NCBI RefSeq assembly: GCF_009728935.1
Contig: NZ_CP034235.1
Location: forward strand, 1,501,501-1,565,500
DNA: 64,000 nucleotides
Origin: Paenibacillus psychroresistens
GTDB taxonomy: Bacteria; Bacillota; Bacilli; Paenibacillales; NBRC-103111
Direction of reading: 5' to 3'
The translations under genes and the position numbers were made by a program. Shown piece by piece: positions 7,581-15,315 of the stretch (its first letter is position 1; every line of letters begins with the position of its first letter). The notes under the pieces are model-generated. The model searched no databases, was not told the DNA's origin, and saw only the letters and a program-made list of their open reading frames with translations.

Positions 7581-8770
7581 TGGAAGGTAATATTCGTGCA
7601 ATTGGGCTAGACAAAGTAGAAGAAAGCCTTCGGTTAAGCCAATTTGCTTTTCAGTATGAATTGAGTGAAGCTGAACTAGCGGAACGGATCGCCAGCTTCA
7701 AGCCTGGACTAAGCTGGGGATATTACATCGAGGATCAGCTTGCGGCTAAGCTGATTATTCTAAAGCTGCAAACCTGGATAAATGGTCGCTCGTTTGATAT
7801 GGGCGGTATTGCAAGTGTAGCGACCTGGCCTGAATTTCGTAGACATGGCATGGTGAAAAAACTATTGATTCACGCGCTTCAAACCATGAAGGAAGCTGGT
7901 CAAACCGTTTCTTTTTTGCACCCTTTTGAATTTCCATTCTATCGAAAATATGGCTGGGAGACCTATATAGAGCATAAAAAATATGAAATCCCTAAAGATT
8001 TAATTATTAAACAATTCACCTCATTGGGCCAAATGAAGCAGACAAACGATTGGAAGCTGCTTGATCCGATATACCAAGCTTATGCACAGCAATTCAATGG
8101 GACACTCATTCGCGATGAAGCGTGGTGGACGAAGAATAGGGGCAATAAATCAGCGGCATTTGCTATCTACTATGATGAAAGTAATGTAGCTAAGGGCTAT
8201 ATCCAATATAAAGTGAAAAACAAAGAAATGAATGTGGACGAGCTAGTTTTCCTCGATGAATCAGCACGAAGAGGGCTTTGGAAGTTTATCGCAGACCACG
8301 ACTCCATGATGGAAAAAGTAATAGTAAAGGCACCTATAGACGATCAGCTAGCTTTTTTATTAACAAACCCGCGAATTAAGCAAGAAATTGTGCCCTATTT
8401 CATGGCGCGAATTGTTGACCTAGTCGCTTTTATAGAAAAGCTTCCTATGACGACTGGTTTAGAAAAACAAAAGCTTGAATTGCAAATTACAGATTCTTTC
8501 GCTCCTTGGAACAATGGCACTTTTGCTGTTAAATGGAATACTTCGGGGAAAGCCAAGGTTAAGCAAGTTGAAGCCTCATTAACAAAGGAAACTAAAGGAA
8601 GCCCTTCTATTCTAGCTTGTGATATCGGTACTTTGAGTGCTATGCTATTAGGGTATCAACGCCCTACCTTACTAAAGACGATTGGCAGGCTGCAAGCCAC
8701 GAATGAAGCTGTGGAAATTCTTGAACAGCTTATTCCTAGAAACACAACTTATCTAATGGATTTCTTTTGA
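7577..8770 (+). CDS. Eis-like GNAT acetyltransferase
   Basis: 397-residue protein resembling the Eis / enhanced-intracellular-survival family: an N-terminal GNAT domain (to about 150) with the acetyl-CoA motif SVATWPEFRRHGMVKKLL, a middle GNAT-like section, and a C-terminal sterol-carrier-like domain. The segment FPFYRKYGWETY is typical. Members acetylate amines such as aminoglycosides or polyamines; the substrate here is unknown. It overlaps the anti-sigma gene by ATGA, with AAAGGAG upstream, so it is probably in the sigma-factor operon and could be part of its stress response. An adjacent ATG at 7580 is equally possible. Confidence 0.83.
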   Translation: MMEGNIRAIGLDKVEESLRLSQFAFQYELSEAELAERIASFKPGLSWGYYIEDQLAAKLIILKLQTWINGRSFDMGGIASVATWPEFRRHGMVKKLLIHALQTMKEAGQTVSFLHPFEFPFYRKYGWETYIEHKKYEIPKDLIIKQFTSLGQMKQTNDWKLLDPIYQAYAQQFNGTLIRDEAWWTKNRGNKSAAFAIYYDESNVAKGYIQYKVKNKEMNVDELVFLDESARRGLWKFIADHDSMMEKVIVKAPIDDQLAFLLTNPRIKQEIVPYFMARIVDLVAFIEKLPMTTGLEKQKLELQITDSFAPWNNGTFAVKWNTSGKAKVKQVEASLTKETKGSPSILACDIGTLSAMLLGYQRPTLLKTIGRLQATNEAVEILEQLIPRNTTYLMDFF

Positions 8771-8832
8771 GTAATTATTTAGATTAGGCTTACTAAGAAA
8801 GCTTCTTACGAAAACTCTGGGAGGTTATGACT

Positions 8833-9645
8833 ATGGACAATATAGAGCAGAAGTATGAACAAATGGGCCAGATATTGCGTGATATGGATAAAGTGGTTGT
8901 TGCCTTCTCAGGTGGAGTGGACAGTGCTTTATTGCTTAAAGCGGCATTAGACTTTCTAGGACCAGAGCGAGTGCTGGCAATCACAGCGGATTCAGAGACC
9001 TACCCCCAACGTGAAAAAGAAGAAGCGATCCTGCTGGCGCAAGAAATCGGCGCTCCGCATGAGGTCATACATACCAGTGAGCTAGATATTCCGGGGTATG
9101 CAGAGAATCCAACCAATCGCTGTTATTTTTGCAAAAATGAGTTATTCTCACATTTAATTCCGATTGCTAAGGAACGTGGCTATAATCATGTGATTTTTGG
9201 TGCAATTGCGGATGATTTAGGAGAGCATCGTCCAGGCTTACAAGCTGCCCATGATCGTGGAGTACGTGCACCATTACTTGAAGCAGGAATTACAAAAGCA
9301 GAAATTCGCCATATGTCGCGACAATTTGGTTTAAGGACCTGGGATAAACCATCCTTTGCTTGCTTGTCCTCTCGCATCCCCTACGGTGAGTTGATTACAC
9401 AAGAAAAGCTGACGATGATTGATCAAGCTGAAGCTTTCATGATGCAGCTTGGCTTTAGACAGGTACGGGTACGTCAGCATGAAAAGCTTGCTCGAATCGA
9501 AGTAGCGCCTGCTCACTTGGCAGAAGTAATTGCAGTTGCCGATACGATCACAGCTAAGCTACAGGAAATTGGCTACACCTACGTTAGCTTAGATTTAAAA
9601 GGCTACCGTTCAGGCAGCTTGAATGAAGTTTTAACGACGGCATAA
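8833..9645 (+). CDS. larE: ATP-dependent sacrificial sulfur transferase LarE
   Basis: PP-loop enzyme that adenylates and thiolates the pyridinium dicarboxylate precursor of the nickel-pincer cofactor. 270 residues from ATG 8833, chosen over ATG 8827 because GGGAGG is 8 bases from the former and only 2 from the latter. The PP-loop SGGVDS is at about residue 26; the region PSFACLSSRIPYG carries Cys177, matching the Cys that gives up its sulfur in the Lactobacillus enzyme. Cys97 and Cys100 (NRCYFCKNELF) are also present. LarB and LarC are not in the window, so the cofactor client is unclear. Confidence 0.92.
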   Translation: MDNIEQKYEQMGQILRDMDKVVVAFSGGVDSALLLKAALDFLGPERVLAITADSETYPQREKEEAILLAQEIGAPHEVIHTSELDIPGYAENPTNRCYFCKNELFSHLIPIAKERGYNHVIFGAIADDLGEHRPGLQAAHDRGVRAPLLEAGITKAEIRHMSRQFGLRTWDKPSFACLSSRIPYGELITQEKLTMIDQAEAFMMQLGFRQVRVRQHEKLARIEVAPAHLAEVIAVADTITAKLQEIGYTYVSLDLKGYRSGSLNEVLTTA

Positions 9646-9666
9646 TAATATATTAGTACTCTAGAG

Positions 9667-9699
9667 CTTAGTAGTGATTTTTGCTGCTAAGTTTTTATT
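9667..9699 (+). terminator. Terminator after larE
   Basis: Stem CTTAGTAG / CTGCTAAG (one wobble pair) with a 9-base loop, then TTTTTATTTT. Confidence 0.75.
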
Positions 9700-9775
9700 T
9701 TACTGTTTCAAACGAGAATGAGGCGTTTAAATATAAGTATATTATCATTTGAGCGTAGAGAGGTGTGATGTGAAC

Positions 9776-10219
9776 ATGAATACCATACTGAATGGTTTTC
9801 ATTTAACGGGAGATAGCGTCGTCGAAGCGGGTGTTTATATTTGTTCGACTGGAGAGCGGATGGAATTGTCCCTGGATGATACATTCCCCAATTGCCCGAC
9901 TTCGGGTGATGCAACATCTTGGCGGCATGCCGTTCACGAGCATAGAACAGGTGAACCTGTGAAGGAAACAGGGAATTATATATCTGCAATCGGCGAGCAC
10001 AAAATGTTCCGAGTCGGCGAAGTATTCTCTGTTTGTCCTACAACGGATGGCGAGACGAGCTGGAGACACTACTATACAGATTATAAAACAGGTGAGACGG
10101 TCATGGAGTCCGGCCACTACTATTCGATCATTGGAGAGCATGAGAACTTCCTAATCGGTGAGATGTTTACAGTCTGCCCTAATACAGGGAAAGAAACCTC
10201 TTGGCGGCATGCGGAGTGA
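9776..10219 (+). CDS. Small protein with three tandem YjzC-like repeats
   Basis: 147 residues made almost wholly of three repeats of about 42-46 residues. Each repeat reads TGexVxExGxYxSxxGExxxxxxGExFxxCPxTxxxTSWRH, with one invariant Cys-Pro and a closing SWRH. The pattern recalls the short YjzC-type domain of Bacillus (G-x-Y ... G-x-x-F-x-x-CP ... W), which normally occurs once. No signal peptide or membrane segment. AGAGAGGTG lies about 10 bases before ATG 9776; a GTG at 9770 is an alternative. Flanked by terminators, so it is a single-gene unit. Function is unknown; the conserved Cys and His suggest metal binding or redox chemistry, which is speculation. Confidence 0.72.
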   Translation: MNTILNGFHLTGDSVVEAGVYICSTGERMELSLDDTFPNCPTSGDATSWRHAVHEHRTGEPVKETGNYISAIGEHKMFRVGEVFSVCPTTDGETSWRHYYTDYKTGETVMESGHYYSIIGEHENFLIGEMFTVCPNTGKETSWRHAE

Positions 10220-10257
10220 GATAAACAGCATATGAGTGAACAGCATTTAAGTGAACA

Positions 10258-10292
10258 GAGAAGGGCTAGGGGGAGATCCCAGCTCTTTTTTG
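10258..10292 (+). terminator. Probable terminator after the three-repeat gene
   Basis: GAG...GGCTAGGG pairs with CCCAGC...CTC (one bulge) and is followed by TTTTTT. Confidence 0.65.
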
Positions 10293-10596
10293 TTGATTGC
10301 TAAGCTCACTCTCTGCATTCGCTACCTCCCTAACGATATAAGATATCTCTACAGCTGGTTACTTTAAGAAACGTATATCTGTAGCGATACTTTGTAACGC
10401 TACGCTACGCTACAGTCTCATTCGCGAGAGCACGAATAAAGCCATAAAACAGCTTTATTCGCCACCGAACTCCATAATCCCCTTGAGGCTGACTCTTTCC
10501 CCGTCCGAAGTCCAGTACAAATTACCGTCGCAGGGCTGTTTTAGCGAATGCTGGAATGACCTACAATAAGGACATAGGAAAACGAGATACAGACGA
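10293..10596. other. Non-coding stretch before the Lia/Psp operon
   Basis: No convincing gene. It holds a CTACAG...CTGTAG inverted pair around 10350-10385, three tandem GCTAC units near 10400-10412, and a perfect 10-bp hairpin at 10433-10461. TACAAT at 10562-10567 is a reasonable -10 box for the downstream operon, without a good -35, which would suit an activated (LiaR-dependent) promoter; this is inference. Confidence 0.5.
10433..10461. repeat. Perfect 10-bp inverted repeat (hairpin)
   Basis: CGAATAAAGC (10433-10442), 9-base loop, GCTTTATTCG (10452-10461). No T-run on either side, so probably not a simple terminator. Confidence 0.7.
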
Positions 10597-10611
10597 AAGG
10601 CGGTGATAACA

Positions 10612-10905
10612 ATGGAATTGAATAGAAAAAGCGGATTTGCATTATTTTTAATCGGTTGCGGCGCCTTGATGGTGTTGGATAAAATCGGATTTGGTCTTGG
10701 GCATTTGTTCAGTTTAATCATCCCGTTAGCCATGCTAATTTTCGGATATATCGGTTTTAAAGGTGGTAAAAGATTATTCGGCGGTGTGTTGATGTTCTTC
10801 GGGGCAGTGTTCCTTCTAGGTAAATTATCCGGCTTAATTGGATTGGTAATAGCAATTGGCTTGATACTTTATGGTGTATCGATGCTGAGGAAGAAAGCTT
10901 ACTAA
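10612..10905 (+). CDS. LiaI-like small membrane protein
   Basis: 97-residue membrane protein with about four hydrophobic stretches (FALFLIGCGALMVLD; LFSLIIPLAMLIFGYIGF; LFGGVLMFFGAVFLL; LIGLVIAIGLILYGVSML) and a basic tail. ATG 10612 is chosen over GTG 10603 because AAGGCGGTG is well spaced to it. As first gene of an operon with PspA, LiaF, LiaS and LiaR it takes the place of LiaI, the membrane anchor for the PspA/LiaH protein. Sequence similarity to LiaI itself is weak; it also resembles the N-terminal half of LiaF. Confidence 0.78.
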   Translation: MELNRKSGFALFLIGCGALMVLDKIGFGLGHLFSLIIPLAMLIFGYIGFKGGKRLFGGVLMFFGAVFLLGKLSGLIGLVIAIGLILYGVSMLRKKAY

Positions 10906-10929
10906 ATATAAATAAAAGGAGGAAGAAGC

Positions 10930-11610
10930 ATGAGCCTACTTAGGCGGATGAGAGATATGACAGCTGCCACGTTCAATGAAAAGCTGGAAAGGTCGGAAGA
11001 CCCTGTCCGGATGATTGATCAATACTTAGCTTCACAGCGGGAGCAAATTCAACAAGCAGAAAGGCTGCACCAGCAATGCGTTCAGCATGCTCAGTCCTTA
11101 AGAGTTCAGTTCGTTGGAGCCGAGCAGTGGAGAGATAAGCGTGAGCAGCAAGCTATGCTGGCATTGAAAGCCGGTGAAGAACAGACAGCAAGACTTGCCT
11201 TACAGGATAAAATGATCCATGAGCAAAAATGTGAGCAATATCGTGAATTATATGAGCAAAGTAAATTAGCGCTGGTTGAGCTAGAAGACCAATTGCACGC
11301 ACTTAAAGCGGATTACACGGAGATTGCTGCCAAAAGAAGCTATTATCAAGCTCGCTTGGAATCAGTACGATTGCAGCGTCGGATGAATGAGCATATGAAT
11401 GAAATGGGGCGCAGTTCAACCCCGAGGATGTTTAATCGCTTGGAAGAAAAGGTTTCCGATCTTGAGTACGAAACTCGATCATTGCGTGATGTACGCCGAC
11501 TGAGTAAAGAAGTTTTGTATCAAGCAGGCAGTGCCGTTCAACAGGTATTAGAACAAGAATTGAACAATTTGCGTAAAAAGCTAGCTATGGAGGGTGGAAG
11601 TAAGCTATGA
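10930..11610 (+). CDS. pspA: PspA/IM30 family phage-shock protein (first copy)
   Basis: 226-residue, almost entirely helical protein of the PspA/LiaH/IM30 family, which assembles on damaged membrane and stabilises it. Family start SLLRRMRDMTAATFNEKLER with the EDPVRMIDQYL segment, then a long coiled coil. The ribosome-binding site AAAGGAGGAAG is strong, as expected for a highly induced effector. It shares the operon with a second, only partly similar PspA at 12059. Its last codons overlap the PspC gene by 4 bases (ATGA). Confidence 0.92.
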   Translation: MSLLRRMRDMTAATFNEKLERSEDPVRMIDQYLASQREQIQQAERLHQQCVQHAQSLRVQFVGAEQWRDKREQQAMLALKAGEEQTARLALQDKMIHEQKCEQYRELYEQSKLALVELEDQLHALKADYTEIAAKRSYYQARLESVRLQRRMNEHMNEMGRSSTPRMFNRLEEKVSDLEYETRSLRDVRRLSKEVLYQAGSAVQQVLEQELNNLRKKLAMEGGSKL

Positions 11611-12056
11611 ATAAAATCTATCGTTCCCGCACGGACAAGAAGCTCTTCGGCTTGTGCGGCGGATTAGCCGAAGCGATGAATGTCGATGCGACACTACTGC
11701 GTTTAGTCGTTGTTGTTACCACATTTTTCACAGGAGGAACCGTCCTTGCCGTATACGCCATTGCGAGCTTTGCCATTCCCAAAGAACCTTTGCATGATTC
11801 AGGTTCGTATGGATGGGCAGAACCACCGATGTATGGCGCAGCACAGCAACCGATGTCGGGTTCAGTAAGATCATCCATGGCATACGGTTCGTATAAGACT
11901 CCTGCACAAGCTCAGCCGCGCACAGAAACATTCTCATCATCTGCCGGCTCCAATAAAATTGATGACATGATGAAAGACATCGAAGAAAAAGCACTTCGCA
12001 CAGAAGTTGAACAATTGCGTGCCAAATTAGCTCAATATGAGAAAGGGGAAAAATAG
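11607..12056 (+). CDS. pspC: PspC-domain membrane protein
   Basis: 149 residues. The PspC domain occupies the first 60: [33 protein letters not shown] and one hydrophobic membrane stretch to about residue 55. A Pro/Gln/Ser-rich linker follows, then a charged coiled-coil tail ([21 protein letters not shown]...). PspC proteins sit in the membrane and bind PspA. Here it lies between two pspA genes, overlapping the first and separated from the second by 2 bases, so it may bridge both; that is inference. Confidence 0.9.
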   Translation: MNKIYRSRTDKKLFGLCGGLAEAMNVDATLLRLVVVVTTFFTGGTVLAVYAIASFAIPKEPLHDSGSYGWAEPPMYGAAQQPMSGSVRSSMAYGSYKTPAQAQPRTETFSSSAGSNKIDDMMKDIEEKALRTEVEQLRAKLAQYEKGEK

Positions 12057-12058
12057 CC

Positions 12059-12793
12059 ATGGGAGTATTTACTCGAATTAAGGATATGACAAAAGCATCA
12101 TTACACGAGGTATTAGACAAAGTCGAGGATCCAATCATTATGTTAAACCAATATATCCGTGATATGGAAGAAGAAATTGCATTAGCGGAGGTTACGGTAG
12201 CTAAACAAATGGCTAACGAACGTAAACTGCAGGAGCGTCTGCATGGTGCTATCCGTACAAGTGCCGATCGTGAAGCGAAAGCTTCGACAGCGTTAAAGAA
12301 TGGCCAAGAAGCAATCGCAAGACAAGCCTTAGAAGAAAAAATATTCTATGATCAAAAAAGTGTGGAATACGTGGAATTGCATACCCAAGCCAAAGCTCAA
12401 GCAGATGAATTAATGAATCAGCTGCATGAGATGAAGGATGAATTCTATCAAATGCGCAACAAACGCAATGAGCTGGTATCACGAGCTCAAATGGCAAAAG
12501 CGCAAAAGCAAATGGCGCAAATCAGCTTCAACAATGTAATTGAAGGCGGTAATGCATCACGCGGCTTCCACCGCATGGAAGAAAAAATCATGCAGCTTGA
12601 AGTTGAAGCGTCATTTGTTCGCAAACCTTATGCGCCAACAGGTGGATCAGTGAACACGGTGGATGCAGCCAAACAGCAATTGGTCGACGATCAGCTCCGC
12701 CAATTGAAGGAAAAGCTAGGTGTAAGCCAAGCGGCACCCGTTGAAGTAGCCGCATATAGCGAAGAAACTTCAGAAGAAAACGCAACAAAATAG
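12059..12793 (+). CDS. pspA: PspA/IM30 family phage-shock protein (second copy)
   Basis: 244 residues, again a PspA/IM30 coiled-coil protein: [40 protein letters not shown], then continuous heptads, with a Pro/Gly break near 200 and an acidic tail. It differs clearly from the copy at 10930, so the two are ancient paralogues and not a recent duplication. Starts 2 bases after the PspC stop with AAAGGGG upstream. A terminator-like hairpin follows it within the operon. Confidence 0.92.
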   Translation: MGVFTRIKDMTKASLHEVLDKVEDPIIMLNQYIRDMEEEIALAEVTVAKQMANERKLQERLHGAIRTSADREAKASTALKNGQEAIARQALEEKIFYDQKSVEYVELHTQAKAQADELMNQLHEMKDEFYQMRNKRNELVSRAQMAKAQKQMAQISFNNVIEGGNASRGFHRMEEKIMQLEVEASFVRKPYAPTGGSVNTVDAAKQQLVDDQLRQLKEKLGVSQAAPVEVAAYSEETSEENATK

Positions 12794-12833
12794 AGTTGGT
12801 GCAGCAAACGAATTATGTTATGCTATGAAAGGG

Positions 12834-12874
12834 AAAGCCATAGGGCGAGCTAAAGCCTGGATGGCTTTTCTTTT
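12834..12874 (+). terminator. Terminator-like hairpin between pspA and liaF
   Basis: AAAGCCAT (12834-12841), 19-base loop, ATGGCTTT (12861-12868), then TCTTTTCT. It splits the effector genes (LiaI/PspA/PspC/PspA) from the regulatory genes (LiaF/S/R), and could lower read-through so that effectors are made in excess. Confidence 0.7.
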
Positions 12875-12909
12875 CTACGATTATGTTTACATTTTAGGGA
12901 GGTGACAAC

Positions 12910-13575
12910 ATGGAAATCGAAGATAAGAGTAGTAACCGCAAACGCAATACCTACGTGCTTTTTATCGCTGCAGGTGTTTTTATATTAATTTTTAAGTTAT
13001 TCGGCTTCGCTGTTGTCATCTCTATTTTATTTATTTTATTAGGTCTTCGCGCGATACGTACAGCCGAGGTGAAAAAAGGGTATATCATGCTGGGAATCGG
13101 TGCTATTCTGATTATCGGTCATTTTTTTGTAATCATCGTAGCTATAGTGCTAGTATCATTAGGTTTGTATTTTCTGAAAACGAAGCAAAACCATTGGAAA
13201 GGTGCTTATCTGAATAGGCAAAAAATCATTGAAAGCTTGCAATGGAATAAGCGGCCTTGGAGTCTGCATTCGATGAGCATTTGGAATATTATTGGCGAAA
13301 TTAAGCTGGATTTTGGGCTGGCCATTTGGGAAGAGCCTGAGGTTACGATTATACTGCAAGGCGTAATTGGCGATATTGATATTATTGTGCCGGAGAACGT
13401 GGGTCTGATTGTTACAGCCTCCGTTGTTTTCGGGCAAATTGAAGTTGAACTTAAAAAAGAAGCGGGCATGCTAAACAAAATGGTTTGGCAGTCGCCTAAC
13501 TATCATACATGTACCAATAAAGTGAAACTTCATGTTTCCTATATCGTAGCAGATGTAGATGTGAAAATTATATAA
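12910..13575 (+). CDS. liaF: LiaF-like inhibitor of the LiaRS two-component system
   Basis: 221-residue membrane protein: four hydrophobic segments in the first 95 residues, then a soluble domain (115-221) of the LiaF C-terminal type, with SIWNIIGEIKLDFGLAIW, IILQGVIGDIDIIVPENVG and VFGQIEVELKKEAG. In Bacillus LiaF keeps the LiaS kinase inactive until cell-wall antibiotics or envelope stress are sensed. AGGGAGGTG precedes the ATG. The kinase gene follows after 43 bases. Confidence 0.9.
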   Translation: MEIEDKSSNRKRNTYVLFIAAGVFILIFKLFGFAVVISILFILLGLRAIRTAEVKKGYIMLGIGAILIIGHFFVIIVAIVLVSLGLYFLKTKQNHWKGAYLNRQKIIESLQWNKRPWSLHSMSIWNIIGEIKLDFGLAIWEEPEVTIILQGVIGDIDIIVPENVGLIVTASVVFGQIEVELKKEAGMLNKMVWQSPNYHTCTNKVKLHVSYIVADVDVKII

Positions 13576-13618
13576 ACGTTTAACGAGTTGTTCGTTAATA
13601 GCAGGAAAGGGTGATTGT

Positions 13619-14683
13619 GTGAACAGACGGCTAACCAATATGATCTGGCGAAGCATAAGCGAATCCATTTGGCTTAGTCTTTTGGTGTGCGGCATGATCA
13701 TCTACTTGTTATATTCGCACGATTATATGGAGTTGTTTTCTACCTGGCAGTCTGGGGTTAAGTTTTGCTTGGAGCTGCTTTTAATTACGGGTGTGCTGAT
13801 CTTGTCATTCGGGTTTTGGACGAGCTTCCGAGTAAGCCGGCGCTTAGAGCAATTAAATGAAATGATGCTTTATCTGGAAAAGGGCAACTTAAGCCATTCG
13901 GTTCCTTCTTTGGGTGAGGATGAGATAGGTCGACTGGGAGAGCAGCTTAATCGCATAAGTACGAAATGGGAGGAGCAGGTTTCCTCTTTGCAACGATTAT
14001 CGACGAATAATGCACAATTGGCCGAGAAGGCTAAGTATTCAGCTGTAGTTGAAGAAAGACAGCGATTAGCTAGAGACCTCCATGATGCTGTTAGTCAGCA
14101 GTTATTTGCTATCTCGATGACGGCTACAGCTGTTGGAAGAACGTTGGATAAGGATTTTGAAAAGGCACGCAGGCAAATCCATCTAATCGAAGAAATGGCT
14201 TCTGTGGCACAATCGGAGATGAGAGCGTTGCTGCTGCATTTGCGCCCTGTACATTTGGAAGGAAAGAAGCTCTCTGAAGGGTTACTGGAGCTGTTGCAAG
14301 AATTACGAGATAAGGTTCCGATTGATATCTCATGGGAAATGGATGCGAACATACAGCTGCCAAAAGGCATAGAGGATCATTTATTCCGTATTGTGCAAGA
14401 GGCTTTATCCAACACACTCCGCCATTCAAAAGCAACTACGATGGAAATTAAGCTGCAGCATCCACCAGATGCGATTCGCTTGACTGTCCGAGATAATGGA
14501 ATTGGTTTCGATATGGAGAATCAAAAGCATGCTTCCTATGGTCTCGTTTCGATGAAAGAGCGAGTCAATGAAGTAGGTGGATCAATCAACATTGTGACAG
14601 CACCCGATAAAGGCACGAGGATTGAGATAAGGGTTCCGCTTGCGAAAGTGGATGGGGGAGATGAGACCGCATGGAAGATGTGA
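13619..14683 (+). CDS. liaS: Sensor histidine kinase LiaS
   Basis: 354-residue membrane kinase. Two membrane segments (about 16-33 and 50-68) flank a very short extracytoplasmic loop, as in intramembrane-sensing kinases; then HAMP (68-120), a HisKA_3 dimerisation domain with the phosphorylated His155 in RQRLARDLHDAVSQQ, and the ATPase domain with VQEALSNTLRHSKAT (N box) and DNGIGFD / GLVSMKERV (G boxes). GTG start with AGGAAAGGGTG upstream. The end overlaps liaR by 13 bases. Confidence 0.93.
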   Translation: MNRRLTNMIWRSISESIWLSLLVCGMIIYLLYSHDYMELFSTWQSGVKFCLELLLITGVLILSFGFWTSFRVSRRLEQLNEMMLYLEKGNLSHSVPSLGEDEIGRLGEQLNRISTKWEEQVSSLQRLSTNNAQLAEKAKYSAVVEERQRLARDLHDAVSQQLFAISMTATAVGRTLDKDFEKARRQIHLIEEMASVAQSEMRALLLHLRPVHLEGKKLSEGLLELLQELRDKVPIDISWEMDANIQLPKGIEDHLFRIVQEALSNTLRHSKATTMEIKLQHPPDAIRLTVRDNGIGFDMENQKHASYGLVSMKERVNEVGGSINIVTAPDKGTRIEIRVPLAKVDGGDETAWKM

Positions 14684-15315
14684 TAAAGGTTCTGTTAGTC
14701 GATGATCATGAAATGGTCCGAATTGGACTTGCGGCAGTGTTGGGGACAGAGGATGGTATTGAAGTTGTTGGCGAGGCTAGCAATGGTGCTGAGGGCATTC
14801 GCTTAGCTCAGTTATATAGACCGGATATTGTATTGATGGACTTGGTAATGGAAGGGATGGATGGCATAGAAACCACTCGTCGTTTGCTTGCTTTATATCC
14901 AGATTGTAAAGTCATTGTGCTAACGAGCTTCCTCGATGACGATAAGATGTATCCGGTTATCGAGGCAGGTGCATTCAGCTATCTATTGAAGACCTCTCGT
15001 GCATCGGAGATTGCCCAAGCCATTCGTTCCGCAGCAAAAGGCCAGCCTATACTTGAATCACAGGTGGCATCGAAGATTATGCACCGCTTTCGTCAGCCTA
15101 AGCCAGCAGCCGCACTGCATGAAAGCTTGACTGAACGCGAGCTGGAAGTTCTCTGCTTAATTGCAGAAGGCAAGTCCAATCAAGATACAGCGGATTTATT
15201 ATATATTGGAATTAAGACAGTTAAGTTTCATGTGACTAATATTCTATCCAAGCTAGGTGTAGAAGATCGTACCCAAGCTGCTATTTATGCTTTTAAGAAT
15301 GGCTTGATTAAATAA
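14671..15315 (+). CDS. liaR: Response regulator LiaR (NarL/FixJ type)
   Basis: 214-residue response regulator. Receiver domain: acidic pair DD at 11-12, phosphoacceptor Asp57 in DIVLMDLVMEGMDG, conserved Thr/Ser and Lys in VLTSF and YLLKTS. C-terminal LuxR-type helix-turn-helix: LTERELEVLCLIAEGKSN...TVKFHVTNILSKLGV. It would be phosphorylated by LiaS and activate the operon starting at 10612. Its stop codon directly abuts the stop of the convergent FliD-like gene, with no room for a terminator. Confidence 0.94.
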   Translation: MEDVIKVLLVDDHEMVRIGLAAVLGTEDGIEVVGEASNGAEGIRLAQLYRPDIVLMDLVMEGMDGIETTRRLLALYPDCKVIVLTSFLDDDKMYPVIEAGAFSYLLKTSRASEIAQAIRSAAKGQPILESQVASKIMHRFRQPKPAAALHESLTERELEVLCLIAEGKSNQDTADLLYIGIKTVKFHVTNILSKLGVEDRTQAAIYAFKNGLIK

